DNA from: Nocardioides sp. | Lineage (GTDB): Bacteria; Actinomycetota; Actinomycetes; Propionibacteriales; Nocardioidaceae | Assembly: GCA_030698375.1 (NCBI GenBank) | Contig: JAUYLL010000070.1 | Span: 1 to 51,492, forward strand | Reading direction: 5' to 3' | Length of the DNA stretch: 51,492 nucleotides | Shown: positions 8,194-17,442 of the stretch, in pieces | How the letters are laid out: every line of letters begins with the position of its first letter | Numbering within the stretch: position 1 is the first letter of the stretch | The notes under the pieces: model-generated | The model's database searches: none | Seen by the model: only the letters and a program-made list of their open reading frames with translations | What the model was told of the DNA's origin: nothing | Position numbers and translations under genes: made by a program

Positions 8194-9933
8194 ATGATCC
8201 GACCCGTGGTCTCCGCGTGTGTGGCTGTGGTCTCCGCAGGGCTGATCCTGGTGCCCGCCCTTCTCTGGGTCGGCAGCGGCGACGGCGAGGCCGCCTCCGA
8301 CCCCTCGACGATCCAGCGCTACGAGGCCGCGTTCGAGGTCGATGACGGGGGCACCCTCACCGCGACCGAGACATTGGCCGTCGCGATGCCGTCGGGGCGC
8401 CGCGGGATCTTCCGCTACTGGGACACCGAGGGCCAGGAGGGTGGCCCGCGCCTGGAGCCCCGTGACATCACGATCACGCAGGACGGTGGACCGGCGACCG
8501 TCACCTTCAGCGAGGAGGCCGCCGGCCGGTTCCGGGTCGCGCGGGTGGGCGAGGAGAACACCTTCCTCGCGCCCGGCGTGCACACCTACGTCCTCGACTA
8601 CCGCGTCGAGGGGGCGCTGCTGGCCGATGCCTCGGGCGAGGAGTCGGTCTTCCTCTGGGACCTCGTCCCGCGTGGGTGGGAGATGGCGACCGGGGGCGGC
8701 GAGATCACGGTCCGGCTGCCGGCCGCGCCGACCGGTGAGGTGGAGTGCTGGGTGGGCGGCGATCCCGGGTGCGAGGTCGAGGGCGCCGACAGCCGTGACC
8801 TCACCGTCACCGTCCCGCCGCTGGAGCCACGCACGGCGTTGACGCTGCGCGCCGTGGTGCCTGTCTCACCGCCCGACGTCGCGACCGTGCCGTGGTCCGG
8901 GGCGCTCCGCCCCGTGCTCGGGGACTCGGTCCTGCGCGTCGTGCTTCTCGCGCTCCTCGGCCTGGCCGGTCTGGTCTGGGGGGTGCGCCGCGCCGCCCGG
9001 ACCCACGAGGACCCGCCTGGCGAGCCCCTGGGCTATGCCCCTCCCGACGGCATCGGTCCCGTCCAGGGGTACTACGTCGTCCACGAGTCGTCCGGCTCGC
9101 ACGCGCTGGTCGCGACGCTCCTGCACCAGGCCGAGCAGGGGCTGGTGCGGCTGGACCGGGTCTCCGACGACGACTGGACCGTCGCGGGAACCGCTCCGCC
9201 GGGCACCTGGGACCAGCGGACGGACCCGGTGAGCCGCCAGTTGGGTGACGCCCTCGGCGTCGCGGGCGTCGGCCGCACGTTCCGCGCCGACGGGAGCGTG
9301 GCGTCGGGGAAAACGCTCCAGACGGCCGTGGGTGTGATCGACCCCGCCGCCGCGGAGTGGGCGCGCACCACCGGGATGATCGAGCGCGGCAAGGGTGAGG
9401 TCGCCACGGTGGTCCTCGTGGGCGTCGCCGCCCTCCTCACGGTCGCGATCGCGATCGTGAACCCCTTCGGGGTCAGCCTCGCGGCGCTGCCGTTCGCCGC
9501 GTTCGCCATCGGCGGCGTCGGCGCCGTCCGCACCGGGACGGGGACCCGTCGTACGGTGGCCGGGCGCGACCTGTGGGCGCGCACGGCCGGCTTCGTGCGC
9601 ATCCTGTCCACCCCCTCCGCGGAGGACCGCTTCGACTTCAGCGCCCGCAAGGAGCTCTACACCGCGTTCATCCCGTGGGCCGTCGCCTTCGACTGCGCCG
9701 ACGAGTGGCGACGCAAGTACGAGGTGGAGACCGGCGAACCGGCCCCCGAGCCGTCGTACGTCCACGGTCTCGCCCTCGCCGGTGCCGCCGGCGGCGACTG
9801 GTCCGGGGCCCTCTCCAGCTTCGAGGGCTCGCTGGACTCCTCGATCAGCGCCTACCAGGCCACGCAGTCGTCGTCGTCCTCCGGAGGCGGCGGGGGCGGA
9901 GGCGGCGGGGGCGGGGGAGGCGGCTCCTGGTGA
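8194..9933 (+). CDS. DUF2207 domain membrane protein with poly-Gly tail
   Basis: 579 aa. A signal or anchor helix at about 5-27 is followed by an extracytoplasmic DUF2207 beta domain (about 40-230). Then come a membrane helix near 247-265, a cytoplasmic segment, and two closely spaced membrane helices near 409-447. The tail is a Ser run followed by 14 glycines and a terminal Ser-Trp. That glycine-Trp ending recurs in DUF2207 and TPM-domain proteins. The biochemical role of the family is unknown. It is followed 69 nt later by lemA, a frequent neighbour, so the pair may work together at the membrane. Confidence 0.85.
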   Translation: MIRPVVSACVAVVSAGLILVPALLWVGSGDGEAASDPSTIQRYEAAFEVDDGGTLTATETLAVAMPSGRRGIFRYWDTEGQEGGPRLEPRDITITQDGGPATVTFSEEAAGRFRVARVGEENTFLAPGVHTYVLDYRVEGALLADASGEESVFLWDLVPRGWEMATGGGEITVRLPAAPTGEVECWVGGDPGCEVEGADSRDLTVTVPPLEPRTALTLRAVVPVSPPDVATVPWSGALRPVLGDSVLRVVLLALLGLAGLVWGVRRAARTHEDPPGEPLGYAPPDGIGPVQGYYVVHESSGSHALVATLLHQAEQGLVRLDRVSDDDWTVAGTAPPGTWDQRTDPVSRQLGDALGVAGVGRTFRADGSVASGKTLQTAVGVIDPAAAEWARTTGMIERGKGEVATVVLVGVAALLTVAIAIVNPFGVSLAALPFAAFAIGGVGAVRTGTGTRRTVAGRDLWARTAGFVRILSTPSAEDRFDFSARKELYTAFIPWAVAFDCADEWRRKYEVETGEPAPEPSYVHGLALAGAAGGDWSGALSSFEGSLDSSISAYQATQSSSSSGGGGGGGGGGGGGGSW

Positions 9934-10002
9934 CGTCCGCGGCCCGACGCAGTCCTTGATCCCGCACCCGTCCAGATCCCTCTCCCCAAGGAGCATCCAC
10001 TC

Positions 10003-10563
10003 GTGACCCTCATCCTCGTCGTCGTCGCCCTCGTCGTGGTCCTCGGACTCTTCGTCGCCGTCGCCTTCAACAAGCTCCGCAAGGCCGACATCACCGCGCA
10101 GGAGGCCCTGGGCGGCATCGACGTCCAGCTCACCCGCCGCGCCGACCTCATCCCGAACCTCGTCGAGACCGTCAAGGGGTACGCCGGCCACGAGAAGGCC
10201 GTCTTCGAGGAGGTCACCCAGGCCCGCGCCGCGGCTGCCGGCGCCGCCCGGGGCAGCGACGTGGCCGCCAAGGCCGCCGCCGAGCAACAGCTCGACCAGG
10301 CCCTGGTGAAGGTGCTCGCGGTCGCCGAGGCCTACCCCGACCTCAAGGCCTCGGCGACCTTCGAGTCCCTGCAGGTGCAGCTGGCCGACACCGAGGACCA
10401 GCTCTCCTTCGCGCGGCAGTACTACAACGACGCCGTCGCCCGGCTCAACACGCTGGTGCGCACGATCCCGTGGATGCTCTTCACCGGCATGGCGGGCGTG
10501 CGGGAGCGGGAGTTCTACGAGGCCCCCGGGGGGCACGAGATCCCCCCGAGCGTCCAGTTCTGA
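10003..10563 (+). CDS. lemA: LemA family protein
   Basis: 186 aa: an N-terminal membrane helix (about 2-22) with the short N terminus probably outside, then a long helical cytoplasmic domain. The diagnostic LemA features are the RRADLIPNLVETVKGYAGHE block at about 45-64, a later FARQYYNDAV motif and a Pro-Trp segment near the end. GTG is used as the start with AAGGAG 9 nt upstream. LemA proteins are widespread and structurally helical, and their role is not established. The gene lies directly after the DUF2207 gene, on the same strand. Confidence 0.92.
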   Translation: MTLILVVVALVVVLGLFVAVAFNKLRKADITAQEALGGIDVQLTRRADLIPNLVETVKGYAGHEKAVFEEVTQARAAAAGAARGSDVAAKAAAEQQLDQALVKVLAVAEAYPDLKASATFESLQVQLADTEDQLSFARQYYNDAVARLNTLVRTIPWMLFTGMAGVREREFYEAPGGHEIPPSVQF

Positions 10564-10618
10564 GGCCGTTCCCACCCGGTGCCGTGTCCGGCGCCGGTCA
10601 TGAGAGAAGATGACGCCC

Positions 10619-12916
10619 ATGTCTCGCGCCATCTGGGTACGTCTCGTGCTCGTCGTCCTCGTCCTCGCCGGCTCCGTCGCGCTCAGCCTCACCCAGGAGC
10701 CGCGGCTGGGGCTGGACCTCGAGGGTGGTGCGTCGATCACGCTGGAGACCCAGGACGGGCCGGACGGTCGGGTCGCGGACGCCGAGGCGACCGAGCGCAC
10801 GCTCGGGGTGCTGCGCAACCGCGTCGACGCCCTCGGCGTCGCCGAGCCGACGCTCGCCCGCGTCGGTGACAACCGGATCGTCGTAGAGCTCCCGGGTGTC
10901 ATCGACACCCGCGAGGCCCGGGACACCATCGGCCGCACGGCCCAGCTGAGCATCCACCCGGTCGTCGACGCCCCGCCGCCCACCGGCGAGGAGGGCGAGC
11001 TGCCCGAGCCCGGCACCGAGGGCAACGAGGTCGTGGGCGACGAGGACGGGCTGCCCCTAGAGATCGGCCCCACCGAGATCACCGGTGAGCAGGTCTCGGG
11101 CGCGACCGAGGCCAACGATCCCAGCCAGGGCACCGGCTGGTTCGTCAACATCGACTTCCGCGGCCAGGGCGGACCGACCTGGCGCGACCTCACCGCCGAG
11201 GCCGCCTGCAACCCGTCGGGCGCCCCGCAGCGCCGGGTGGCGATCAAGCTCGACGACGAGGTCATCTCCTCGCCGCAGGTCTCCGAGTCCGTGCAGTGCG
11301 GCATCGGCATCCGCGGCGGCAGCACCACGATCACCGGCAACTTCACCCTCGACGAGGCGCAGAACCTGGCCATCCTCATCGAGGGCGGCTCGCTGCCCGT
11401 GCCCGTCGAGATCATCGAGCAGCGGGTGGTCGGTCCCACCCTCGGCGAGGACGCGATCGCGGCGTCCGCCCAGGCCGCGATCATCGGTCTGATCCTCACC
11501 GGGCTCTTCATCATCGCCGTCTACCGCCTGGCCGGCGTCCTGGCGACGATCGCGCTCACGTTCTACGCCCTCATCGCTTATGCGGCACTGCTCGCGCTGG
11601 GGGCGACCCTGACGTTGCCGGGCCTGGCGGGCTTCGTGCTGGCCATCGGCATGGCGATCGACGCCAACGTCCTCGTCTTCGAACGCGCGCGGGAGGAGCA
11701 TCACGACGATCCCGGACGCGGCCTCGTCCGGTCGCTCGGCATCGGCTACAACAAGGCCTGGTCGGCGATCCTCGACTCCAACATCACCACGCTGCTGGCG
11801 GCCGGGCTGCTCTTCATCCTCGCCTCGGGGCCGGTGCGGGGCTTCGGTGTGACGCTGTCCATCGGTGTCATCGCCTCGATGTTCTCGGCGCTGGTCATCG
11901 CCCGGGTGCTCACCGAGCTGGTGCTGCGGGCCAAGTGGGTGAACCGTCGGCCCAAGGTCTCCGGCATCAGCGACACCGGAGCCATCCGCAAGGCGCTCAA
12001 GCGCCGCAACCCCGACCTCATGGGCAAGCGCCGCACCTGGCTGACCGTCTCGGCCGGAGCGGTGCTCTTCTCCCTCGCCGGCATCGTGTTCGCCGGCCTC
12101 AACTACGGCGTCGAGTTCACCGGTGGGCGGCAGATGGAGTACTCCACCACCGCTCCGGTCAACGCCAACGACGCCCGCGCCGAGGTCGCCAACCTGGGAT
12201 ACCCCAACGCGGTCGTGCAGACCAGCGACGGCACCAACATCACCGTGCGCACCGAGCGGATCAGCGACGAGGAGCAGCTCGCGATCCGCGACGCGATGTC
12301 CGAGCTCGGGGGTGAGGCCGAGGTCATCCGCGACGAGACCATCGGCCCCAGCCTCGGCGTGGAGCTGCGCAACAAGGCGCTGCTCGCCTTCGCCATCGCG
12401 ATCGCCAGCCAGATGATCTACCTGGCCGTCCGGTTCAAATGGACCTTCGCGACCTCGGCGATGATCGCGATGGTCCACGACGTGCTCATCGTGGTCGGCA
12501 TCTTCGCCTGGCTGGGCAAGCCCATCGACGGCGTCTTCCTGGCGTCGGTGCTGACGGTGATCGGGCTCTCGGTCAACGACACGATCGTGGTCTTCGACCG
12601 GATCCGAGAACAGTGGCGGGCCAGCCACGGCACGTCGTTCCCGGTGGTGGTCAACACCGCCTGCATCGACACGATGCCACGCACGGTGAACACCGGGCTC
12701 GGCGCGATGTTCATCCTCGCCGCGCTCGCGGTGCTCGGCGGAGACTCGCTCGAGGACTTCTCGATCGCCCTGCTGATCGGTCTTGCCGTGGGTCTCTACT
12801 CCTCGGTCTTCACGGCCGCCCCGCTGGCGATCCTCTTCAGCGAGAAGTGGCCGATGGCACGCACCAGCAAGGTGAAGCGGGACCGCGACCCGAACGACAC
12901 CGGCGCCGTTGTCTGA
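10619..12916 (+). CDS. secDF: one-piece SecDF protein-export membrane protein
   Basis: 765 aa joining SecD and SecF. The SecD half has an N-terminal helix, the motif LGLDLEGGASI, a large extracytoplasmic P1 region and the helix block ending GMAIDANVLVFERAREE. The SecF half begins near residue 470 with RRTWLTVSAG and has the GLNYGVEFTGG and SVNDTIVVFDRIRE motifs. SecDF uses proton motive force to help pull preproteins through SecYEG. The second of two nearby ATGs is preferred because GAGAGAAG is about 9 nt ahead of it. Unlike the canonical actinobacterial secD and secF, it is not next to ruv, yajC, apt or relA. Its stop overlaps the TTG start of the following helicase by 8 nt. Confidence 0.93.
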   Translation: MSRAIWVRLVLVVLVLAGSVALSLTQEPRLGLDLEGGASITLETQDGPDGRVADAEATERTLGVLRNRVDALGVAEPTLARVGDNRIVVELPGVIDTREARDTIGRTAQLSIHPVVDAPPPTGEEGELPEPGTEGNEVVGDEDGLPLEIGPTEITGEQVSGATEANDPSQGTGWFVNIDFRGQGGPTWRDLTAEAACNPSGAPQRRVAIKLDDEVISSPQVSESVQCGIGIRGGSTTITGNFTLDEAQNLAILIEGGSLPVPVEIIEQRVVGPTLGEDAIAASAQAAIIGLILTGLFIIAVYRLAGVLATIALTFYALIAYAALLALGATLTLPGLAGFVLAIGMAIDANVLVFERAREEHHDDPGRGLVRSLGIGYNKAWSAILDSNITTLLAAGLLFILASGPVRGFGVTLSIGVIASMFSALVIARVLTELVLRAKWVNRRPKVSGISDTGAIRKALKRRNPDLMGKRRTWLTVSAGAVLFSLAGIVFAGLNYGVEFTGGRQMEYSTTAPVNANDARAEVANLGYPNAVVQTSDGTNITVRTERISDEEQLAIRDAMSELGGEAEVIRDETIGPSLGVELRNKALLAFAIAIASQMIYLAVRFKWTFATSAMIAMVHDVLIVVGIFAWLGKPIDGVFLASVLTVIGLSVNDTIVVFDRIREQWRASHGTSFPVVVNTACIDTMPRTVNTGLGAMFILAALAVLGGDSLEDFSIALLIGLAVGLYSSVFTAAPLAILFSEKWPMARTSKVKRDRDPNDTGAVV

Positions 12917-14870
12917 CAACTCCCGGGTCCGTGAGGTCCTCGGCCAGGCGGTCGAGGCCCTCGGGGGCCAGGAGCGCTCGGGGCAGGTGGAGATGGCCGA
13001 GGCCGTCGCCACCGCGCTGGACGGTGGTGAGCACCTGCTCGTCCAGGCCGGCACCGGCACGGGGAAGTCGCTCGCGTACCTCGTCCCGGCGCTGCTGCAC
13101 GACAAGCGCGTCGTCGTGGCCACGGCCACCCTCGCCCTCCAGCACCAGCTGGTGGAGCGGGACCTCCCCGCCCTCCTGGAGGCCGTGGGCCCGGCGATCG
13201 GGAGCCCGTCGTACGCCGTGCTGAAGGGGCGGAGCAACTACGCCTGCCTGCACCGTGTGCGCGAGGGGGTGCCCGATGACCAGGGGGTGCTGGTCGACGT
13301 CCCGGCGGAGACCGGGGCCACCGGCGCCGAGGTGCTGGCGCTGCGGGAGTGGATCGAGGAGGAGGCCGGCGGGAGCGGCACCGGTGAGCGCGACCGCGCT
13401 CCGCGGCACACCGATCGTGCGTGGCGCCAGGTCTCGGTCTCCCACCGGGAGTGTCTGGGTGCCTCGCGATGCCCGTACGGTCAGGAGTGCTTCGCTGAGC
13501 AGGCCAAGGAGCGCGCGCACCGGGCCCAGCTGGTGGTGACCAACCACTCGCTGCTGGCGATCGACGCCGTCGAGGGCGTGCCGATGCTGCCGGAGTACGA
13601 CGCCGTCGTTGTCGACGAGGCCCACGAGCTGGTCGCCCGGGTGACCCAGGCAGCCACCGACGAGCTCTCGGCACCGGAGGTCGACCGGGCCTCCCGCCGG
13701 GTCGCGCGGCACGTCCCGGCCGACATGACCAGCAGTCCCGCCGACGACCTCGCCGACGCGGGGGAGGCGCTGCGGGCAGCGCTGGGGAGCCGGGAGCCCG
13801 GGCGTATCGACCGGCTCGACGACGAGCTCGCCGACGCGCTCGGCCAGGTTCGCGACGCCGCCCGCACGGTCCTCTCGTCGTTGACCAAGGTCGGCAAGGA
13901 GCGCGGCTCGGACGGCGAGGGCGACGCCGGGCTGACCCAGGCGAAGGGGTGGGTGCAGGAGATCTTCACCGACGCCGAGCGGATGGCGGCCAACACCGAG
14001 CACGACGTGCTCTGGTTGAACCTGCGTGAGCAGGGCCGTGGCGGTCCCCAGCTGTGCATCGCCCCCCTGCAGGTGTGGGGAACGATGCGCGACCGGCTGC
14101 TCTCGGAGAAGACCGCGGTGTTCACCTCGGCGACGCTCAAGCTCGGTGGGGACTTCGGCGCGGTCGCCACGACGCTGGGCCTGAAGCCGGACGACGAGGA
14201 GCTGCCCTGGCGCGGCCTCGACGTCGGCTCGCCCTTCGACTACCCCAAGCAGGGCATCCTGTACGTCGCCAAACACCTGCCGCCGCCGGGTCGCGACGGG
14301 CTCGGGGCACCCCACCTCGCCGAGATCGTCGACCTCGTCGACGCGAGCGAGGGCCGGACCCTGGGGCTGTTCTCCTCGCGCCGGGCCGCGGAGGCCGCGG
14401 CCGAGTCGGTCCGGGAGCACCTGCCCCACCTGACCACCCTCGTCCAGGGCGAGGCGCAGCTCCCCGAACTCGCGCGGCTGTTCGTGGAGGACCCGCACGC
14501 CAACCTCTTCGGCACGCTCAGCCTCTGGCAGGGCATCGACGTTCCCGGTGACACCTGCCAGCTGGTGCTCATCGACCGCATCCCCTTCCCGCGGCCCGAC
14601 GACCCGCTGATGTCGGCGCGCCAGCGGGCCGCGGACCAGGCCGGCCGCAACGGCTTCATGAGCGTCGCCGCAACCCACGCCGCGCTGCTGCTGGCCCAGG
14701 GCGCGGGCCGGCTCATCCGCACCTCCACCGACCGTGGGGTGGTGGCCGTGCTCGACTCCCGCCTCGTCACCGCGCGGTACGGCGGGTTCCTCCGGGCGTC
14801 GCTGCCGCCGCTGTGGCCGACCACCGACCCCGTCGTGGTCAAGGACGCCCTGCGCCGCCTGGGTTCCTGA
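12909..14870 (+). CDS. DinG-like ATP-dependent DNA helicase (XPD-type, Fe-S)
   Basis: 653-aa SF2 helicase. Walker A AGTGTGKS is at 47-54 and the DEAH box at 236-239. Four cysteines, C113, C182, C188 and C194, are arranged as expected for the 4Fe-4S domain of DinG/XPD 5'-3' helicases. The C-terminal half ends with the motif VI-like QGAGRLIRTSTDRG. Such enzymes unwind R-loops or forked DNA during repair. TTG is the start, inside the end of secDF, so translation is probably coupled. Its position two blocks upstream of lexA agrees with the actinobacterial gene order. No exonuclease domain is present. Confidence 0.92.
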   Translation: MSDNSRVREVLGQAVEALGGQERSGQVEMAEAVATALDGGEHLLVQAGTGTGKSLAYLVPALLHDKRVVVATATLALQHQLVERDLPALLEAVGPAIGSPSYAVLKGRSNYACLHRVREGVPDDQGVLVDVPAETGATGAEVLALREWIEEEAGGSGTGERDRAPRHTDRAWRQVSVSHRECLGASRCPYGQECFAEQAKERAHRAQLVVTNHSLLAIDAVEGVPMLPEYDAVVVDEAHELVARVTQAATDELSAPEVDRASRRVARHVPADMTSSPADDLADAGEALRAALGSREPGRIDRLDDELADALGQVRDAARTVLSSLTKVGKERGSDGEGDAGLTQAKGWVQEIFTDAERMAANTEHDVLWLNLREQGRGGPQLCIAPLQVWGTMRDRLLSEKTAVFTSATLKLGGDFGAVATTLGLKPDDEELPWRGLDVGSPFDYPKQGILYVAKHLPPPGRDGLGAPHLAEIVDLVDASEGRTLGLFSSRRAAEAAAESVREHLPHLTTLVQGEAQLPELARLFVEDPHANLFGTLSLWQGIDVPGDTCQLVLIDRIPFPRPDDPLMSARQRAADQAGRNGFMSVAATHAALLLAQGAGRLIRTSTDRGVVAVLDSRLVTARYGGFLRASLPPLWPTTDPVVVKDALRRLGS

Positions 14871-14882
14871 CATCCTGGGGGG

Positions 14883-15473
14883 ATGGCGCGCACGGTCTAC
14901 TACACGGCTACCTCCCTCGACGGGTTCCTCGCCGACGAGGGGCACTCGCTGGAGTGGCTGTTCCGCAGCGACATCGACCCCGACGGCGCGTTCGCGCACG
15001 AGCCCTTCCTGGCCGGTGTGGGGGCGCTGCTGATGGGGAGCTCGACGTACCGCTGGGTGCTGGGGCACCTGGAGGCCACGGGGGAGCCGTGGACCTACGA
15101 GGAGCCCACCTGGGTACTCACCAGCAAGGCAGCCTCGGGGGCGACCCTGCGCCGTCCCGACGGGGCCGACGTGCGGTTCGTCGACGGCGACGTGGTGGCC
15201 GTGCATGCCGAGGCAGCGCAGGCCGCCGGGGACCGCGACCTCTGGGTCGTCGGCGGCGGGGGCGTGGCGGCGGAGGTCGCGGCTGCGGACCTGCTCGACG
15301 AGGTCATGGTCAGCATCGCGCCCGTCACCCTCGGGGCGGGCGCTCCGCTGCTCCCGTCGCGCCGTCGGCTCGAGCTGATCGAGACCACCCGCAACCGTGA
15401 CTTCGTCTGCGCGCGGTACGCCGTCCGCGGGCCCGAGCCGGAGGCCGCGCCAGCGGCGCTGCCGGACCTCTGA
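14883..15473 (+). CDS. dihydrofolate reductase family protein (RibD C-terminal type)
   Basis: 196 aa beginning MARTVYYTATSLDGFLAD, the family's typical first strand and SLDGF loop. It also has a GSSTYRWVL segment near residue 60, a WVVGGGGVAAEV nucleotide-binding glycine motif (about 120-131), and the LGAGAPLLP block near the C terminus. The fold binds NAD(P)H and reduces pterin- or flavin-precursor-like substrates. Members without the RibD deaminase domain are usually of unknown specificity and are not true FolA. It starts 13 nt after the helicase stop and is likely in the same transcript. Confidence 0.85.
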   Translation: MARTVYYTATSLDGFLADEGHSLEWLFRSDIDPDGAFAHEPFLAGVGALLMGSSTYRWVLGHLEATGEPWTYEEPTWVLTSKAASGATLRRPDGADVRFVDGDVVAVHAEAAQAAGDRDLWVVGGGGVAAEVAAADLLDEVMVSIAPVTLGAGAPLLPSRRRLELIETTRNRDFVCARYAVRGPEPEAAPAALPDL

Positions 15474-15474
15474 G

Positions 15475-15489
15475 CCCGGAGGCTCCGGG
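15475..15489. terminator. short convergent hairpin
   Basis: CCCGGA-GGC-TCCGGG is a perfect 6-bp stem exactly between the DHFR-family stop and the minus-strand protease stop. It may serve both transcripts, but it lacks a T-run, so the call is weak. Confidence 0.35.
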
Positions 15490-17358
15490 TCAGCGCGGGC
15501 GCTTGGCCCGCGACCACTTGGTCCGCACGCCCGGCCCGGCCTCGCTGGTGGCGCGGACCATGAACCGGTAGCGGCCCGGCTTGAGGCGCCAGACCGTGCG
15601 TCGCTTGCCCGGGCCGAAGGTACGGCGCGCGGTCTTCAGGACCTTGCCGTCGGCGACCTTGCGGAGGCGGACGACGTACCCGGTGACCGGTGCACCGCGG
15701 TCCTCGGCGGTCCCCCAGCGGACCGCCAGCGTGCGTGGCGCGCCGACGGTGCCGCGCTTGACGCGCAGGGGCGCCGGGCGGCCCGGTGCGTCAGCGCAGG
15801 TCTCCACGGCGAGCGTGTAGCTGCCGACGCTGCCGTAGCTGGTCCAGCCGTCCGACGCGGTGCCCTGCCGACCGCCGCGGACCTCGATGTAGTGGGTGCC
15901 CTTCCGGGGCTTGGCCACCGAGATGCTGGCATCGAGCCCGCTGACGACCCGCGGCCAGACCGTGTCGTCCTGGGTCGCCGTGGGGTTGCGGCGTGCCAGG
16001 GTCTTCTTGTCGGGGTCGAGGACGCGCAGCGCGATGTCGAGGTTGGGTCCGACCGGCGCGGGGGTGGCGGTCACCCGCAACGGGTCGGTGCAGTCCCGGG
16101 TGAACGCGAAGACGTCGCGGTCCGCGCTCGAGGAGATCAGCCCGGACGCGGTGAGGCTGCTGCCGAAGCCGAGGGGGGTCGCCGAGGCCGGTTTTCCGCC
16201 GTGGTCGTCCGCGACCAGGGGGGCGCCCGCCTCGCTCCAGCGTTGAGCCGTGAAGTCGAAGAACCGGCGGAACTCGATCGTCGCGAGGTCGTCCTGCCAT
16301 GGCCGCGCGGCTCCGTCGTATTCGCCACGGCTCCACTGGGTCAGGCCCCGGTTGCCGGCTCCCATGATCGGGCTCCAGGCGCCGTGGCCGAAGTAGTACT
16401 CGTCGGTGGGGTCACCGTTCGATGGCGTGAACCCGTGGTGCTGGAGACCGAAGCTGTGCCCCACCTCGTGGCTGACCGTTTCGGCGATCTGCCAGGCGTC
16501 GTTGTTAACACGGTCGGAGAAGGCAAAGGCGGGTTGTGCGTAGACGCCCAGCTCACCCCAGGTGTCTGGGTAGGCCATGCCCGCGCAGTACTGACCGCAG
16601 TACGTGTCGACGACCTGCTTGATCGTCGGGTCCTTGGTGGTGTCCACGACCAGTGCGCGCACTCCATAGCGGGTGTCGCTGGAACTCGTGCGCTCGAGCG
16701 CGGCGTCCCCCGGGTCCTGCGTGGTGACGTTGATGTCGAACGGGGCATAGTCCTCGGCGACGCGCCGCCAGACATCTTGGACGATCCGCCGCTGGGTTTC
16801 GGTGGCCTCTTCCTCGGAGTCCACGAAGCCCGGTGTGCGGGTTTCCGGCCACTCCATGTAGTCGTTCCAGGCCGTGCCGGAGACGGTGTGACCGTCAACA
16901 TCGATGTAGAGCGTGCGGTGGGAGCCCGGTCGGCTGTTCAGGCGGAAGGTCTGGCTCAGCGGATACGGGGGAGCCGAGGTCGCGGTGCCAGCCTCGGCAG
17001 TGGTGCGGGCGGGAGCCTCGTGCTCCTTGCGGGCGGGCTCTGCGTAGAACACCCGGCCGGCCGGGTCGATCCGGGTGGTCGGGTCCTCGAGGATCTCGCG
17101 CAGCGCCTCGGTGCTGCGCCCGTTGCGGCGGGCGGCCTCGGCCAGGGTGCCGTCGGCGAGGCGACGCAGCGCTGCCGGTCCCCGCAGGGGACGCTCGAGC
17201 AGCGGAGCATCGGCAGCACTCTTGCCGGGCGCGCGGTCGCTCCGGTCGGCCGCCGCTGAGGTGGCGCCGCCGACCGCCAGGAGGCTTGCGGCAAGGGCGA
17301 CGACGGTCGCCGCGCCGACGGCACTACGAGCGCGCGCGGCAGCGCGGAGGGGAGGCAT
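15490..17358 (-). CDS. secreted metzincin-type zinc metalloprotease with C-terminal Fn3-like domain
   Basis: 622 aa from this ATG (another in-frame ATG lies 18 nt upstream). An Ala-rich signal peptide occupies about residues 1-37. After a propeptide-like region comes the catalytic domain, with zinc motif HEVGHSFGLQHHG at 297-309 and a Met-turn SPIMG at 329-333. Both features define metzincins, as in the M43/reprolysin-like proteases. The region near 390-520 resembles a pre-peptidase C-terminal beta domain. The final ~90 residues look like a fibronectin type III module, ending in a basic tail. It probably degrades extracellular protein. The start choice favours the ATG directly before the basic n-region. 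Confidence 0.85.
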   Translation of the reverse strand: MPPLRAAARARSAVGAATVVALAASLLAVGGATSAAADRSDRAPGKSAADAPLLERPLRGPAALRRLADGTLAEAARRNGRSTEALREILEDPTTRIDPAGRVFYAEPARKEHEAPARTTAEAGTATSAPPYPLSQTFRLNSRPGSHRTLYIDVDGHTVSGTAWNDYMEWPETRTPGFVDSEEEATETQRRIVQDVWRRVAEDYAPFDINVTTQDPGDAALERTSSSDTRYGVRALVVDTTKDPTIKQVVDTYCGQYCAGMAYPDTWGELGVYAQPAFAFSDRVNNDAWQIAETVSHEVGHSFGLQHHGFTPSNGDPTDEYYFGHGAWSPIMGAGNRGLTQWSRGEYDGAARPWQDDLATIEFRRFFDFTAQRWSEAGAPLVADDHGGKPASATPLGFGSSLTASGLISSSADRDVFAFTRDCTDPLRVTATPAPVGPNLDIALRVLDPDKKTLARRNPTATQDDTVWPRVVSGLDASISVAKPRKGTHYIEVRGGRQGTASDGWTSYGSVGSYTLAVETCADAPGRPAPLRVKRGTVGAPRTLAVRWGTAEDRGAPVTGYVVRLRKVADGKVLKTARRTFGPGKRRTVWRLKPGRYRFMVRATSEAGPGVRTKWSRAKRPR

Positions 17359-17412
17359 GACCCCATCATCGACCATGCCGGACGCTGGCTGAGCGAAATG
17401 TCCGGATTGCTG

Positions 17413-17431
17413 CCGAACCGGTGTAGTTCGG
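17413..17431. terminator. weak hairpin between two minus-strand genes
   Basis: CCGAAC and GTTCGG form a 6-bp perfect stem with a 7-nt loop, 12 nt beyond the stop of the minus-strand phosphatase and upstream of the protease gene. It may end the phosphatase operon. There is no clear U-tract. Confidence 0.3.
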
Positions 17432-17442
17432 TCTCTAGGACC

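Noticed and set aside
9885..9933. Gly-codon run at the end of the DUF2207 gene as a repeat element
   Set aside because: It encodes the Ser-Gly tail common in this protein family, so protein selection is enough to explain it.
8866..11514. 882-codon minus-strand frame across DUF2207, lemA and secDF
   Set aside because: Same reason: a low-complexity shadow of three recognised plus-strand genes.
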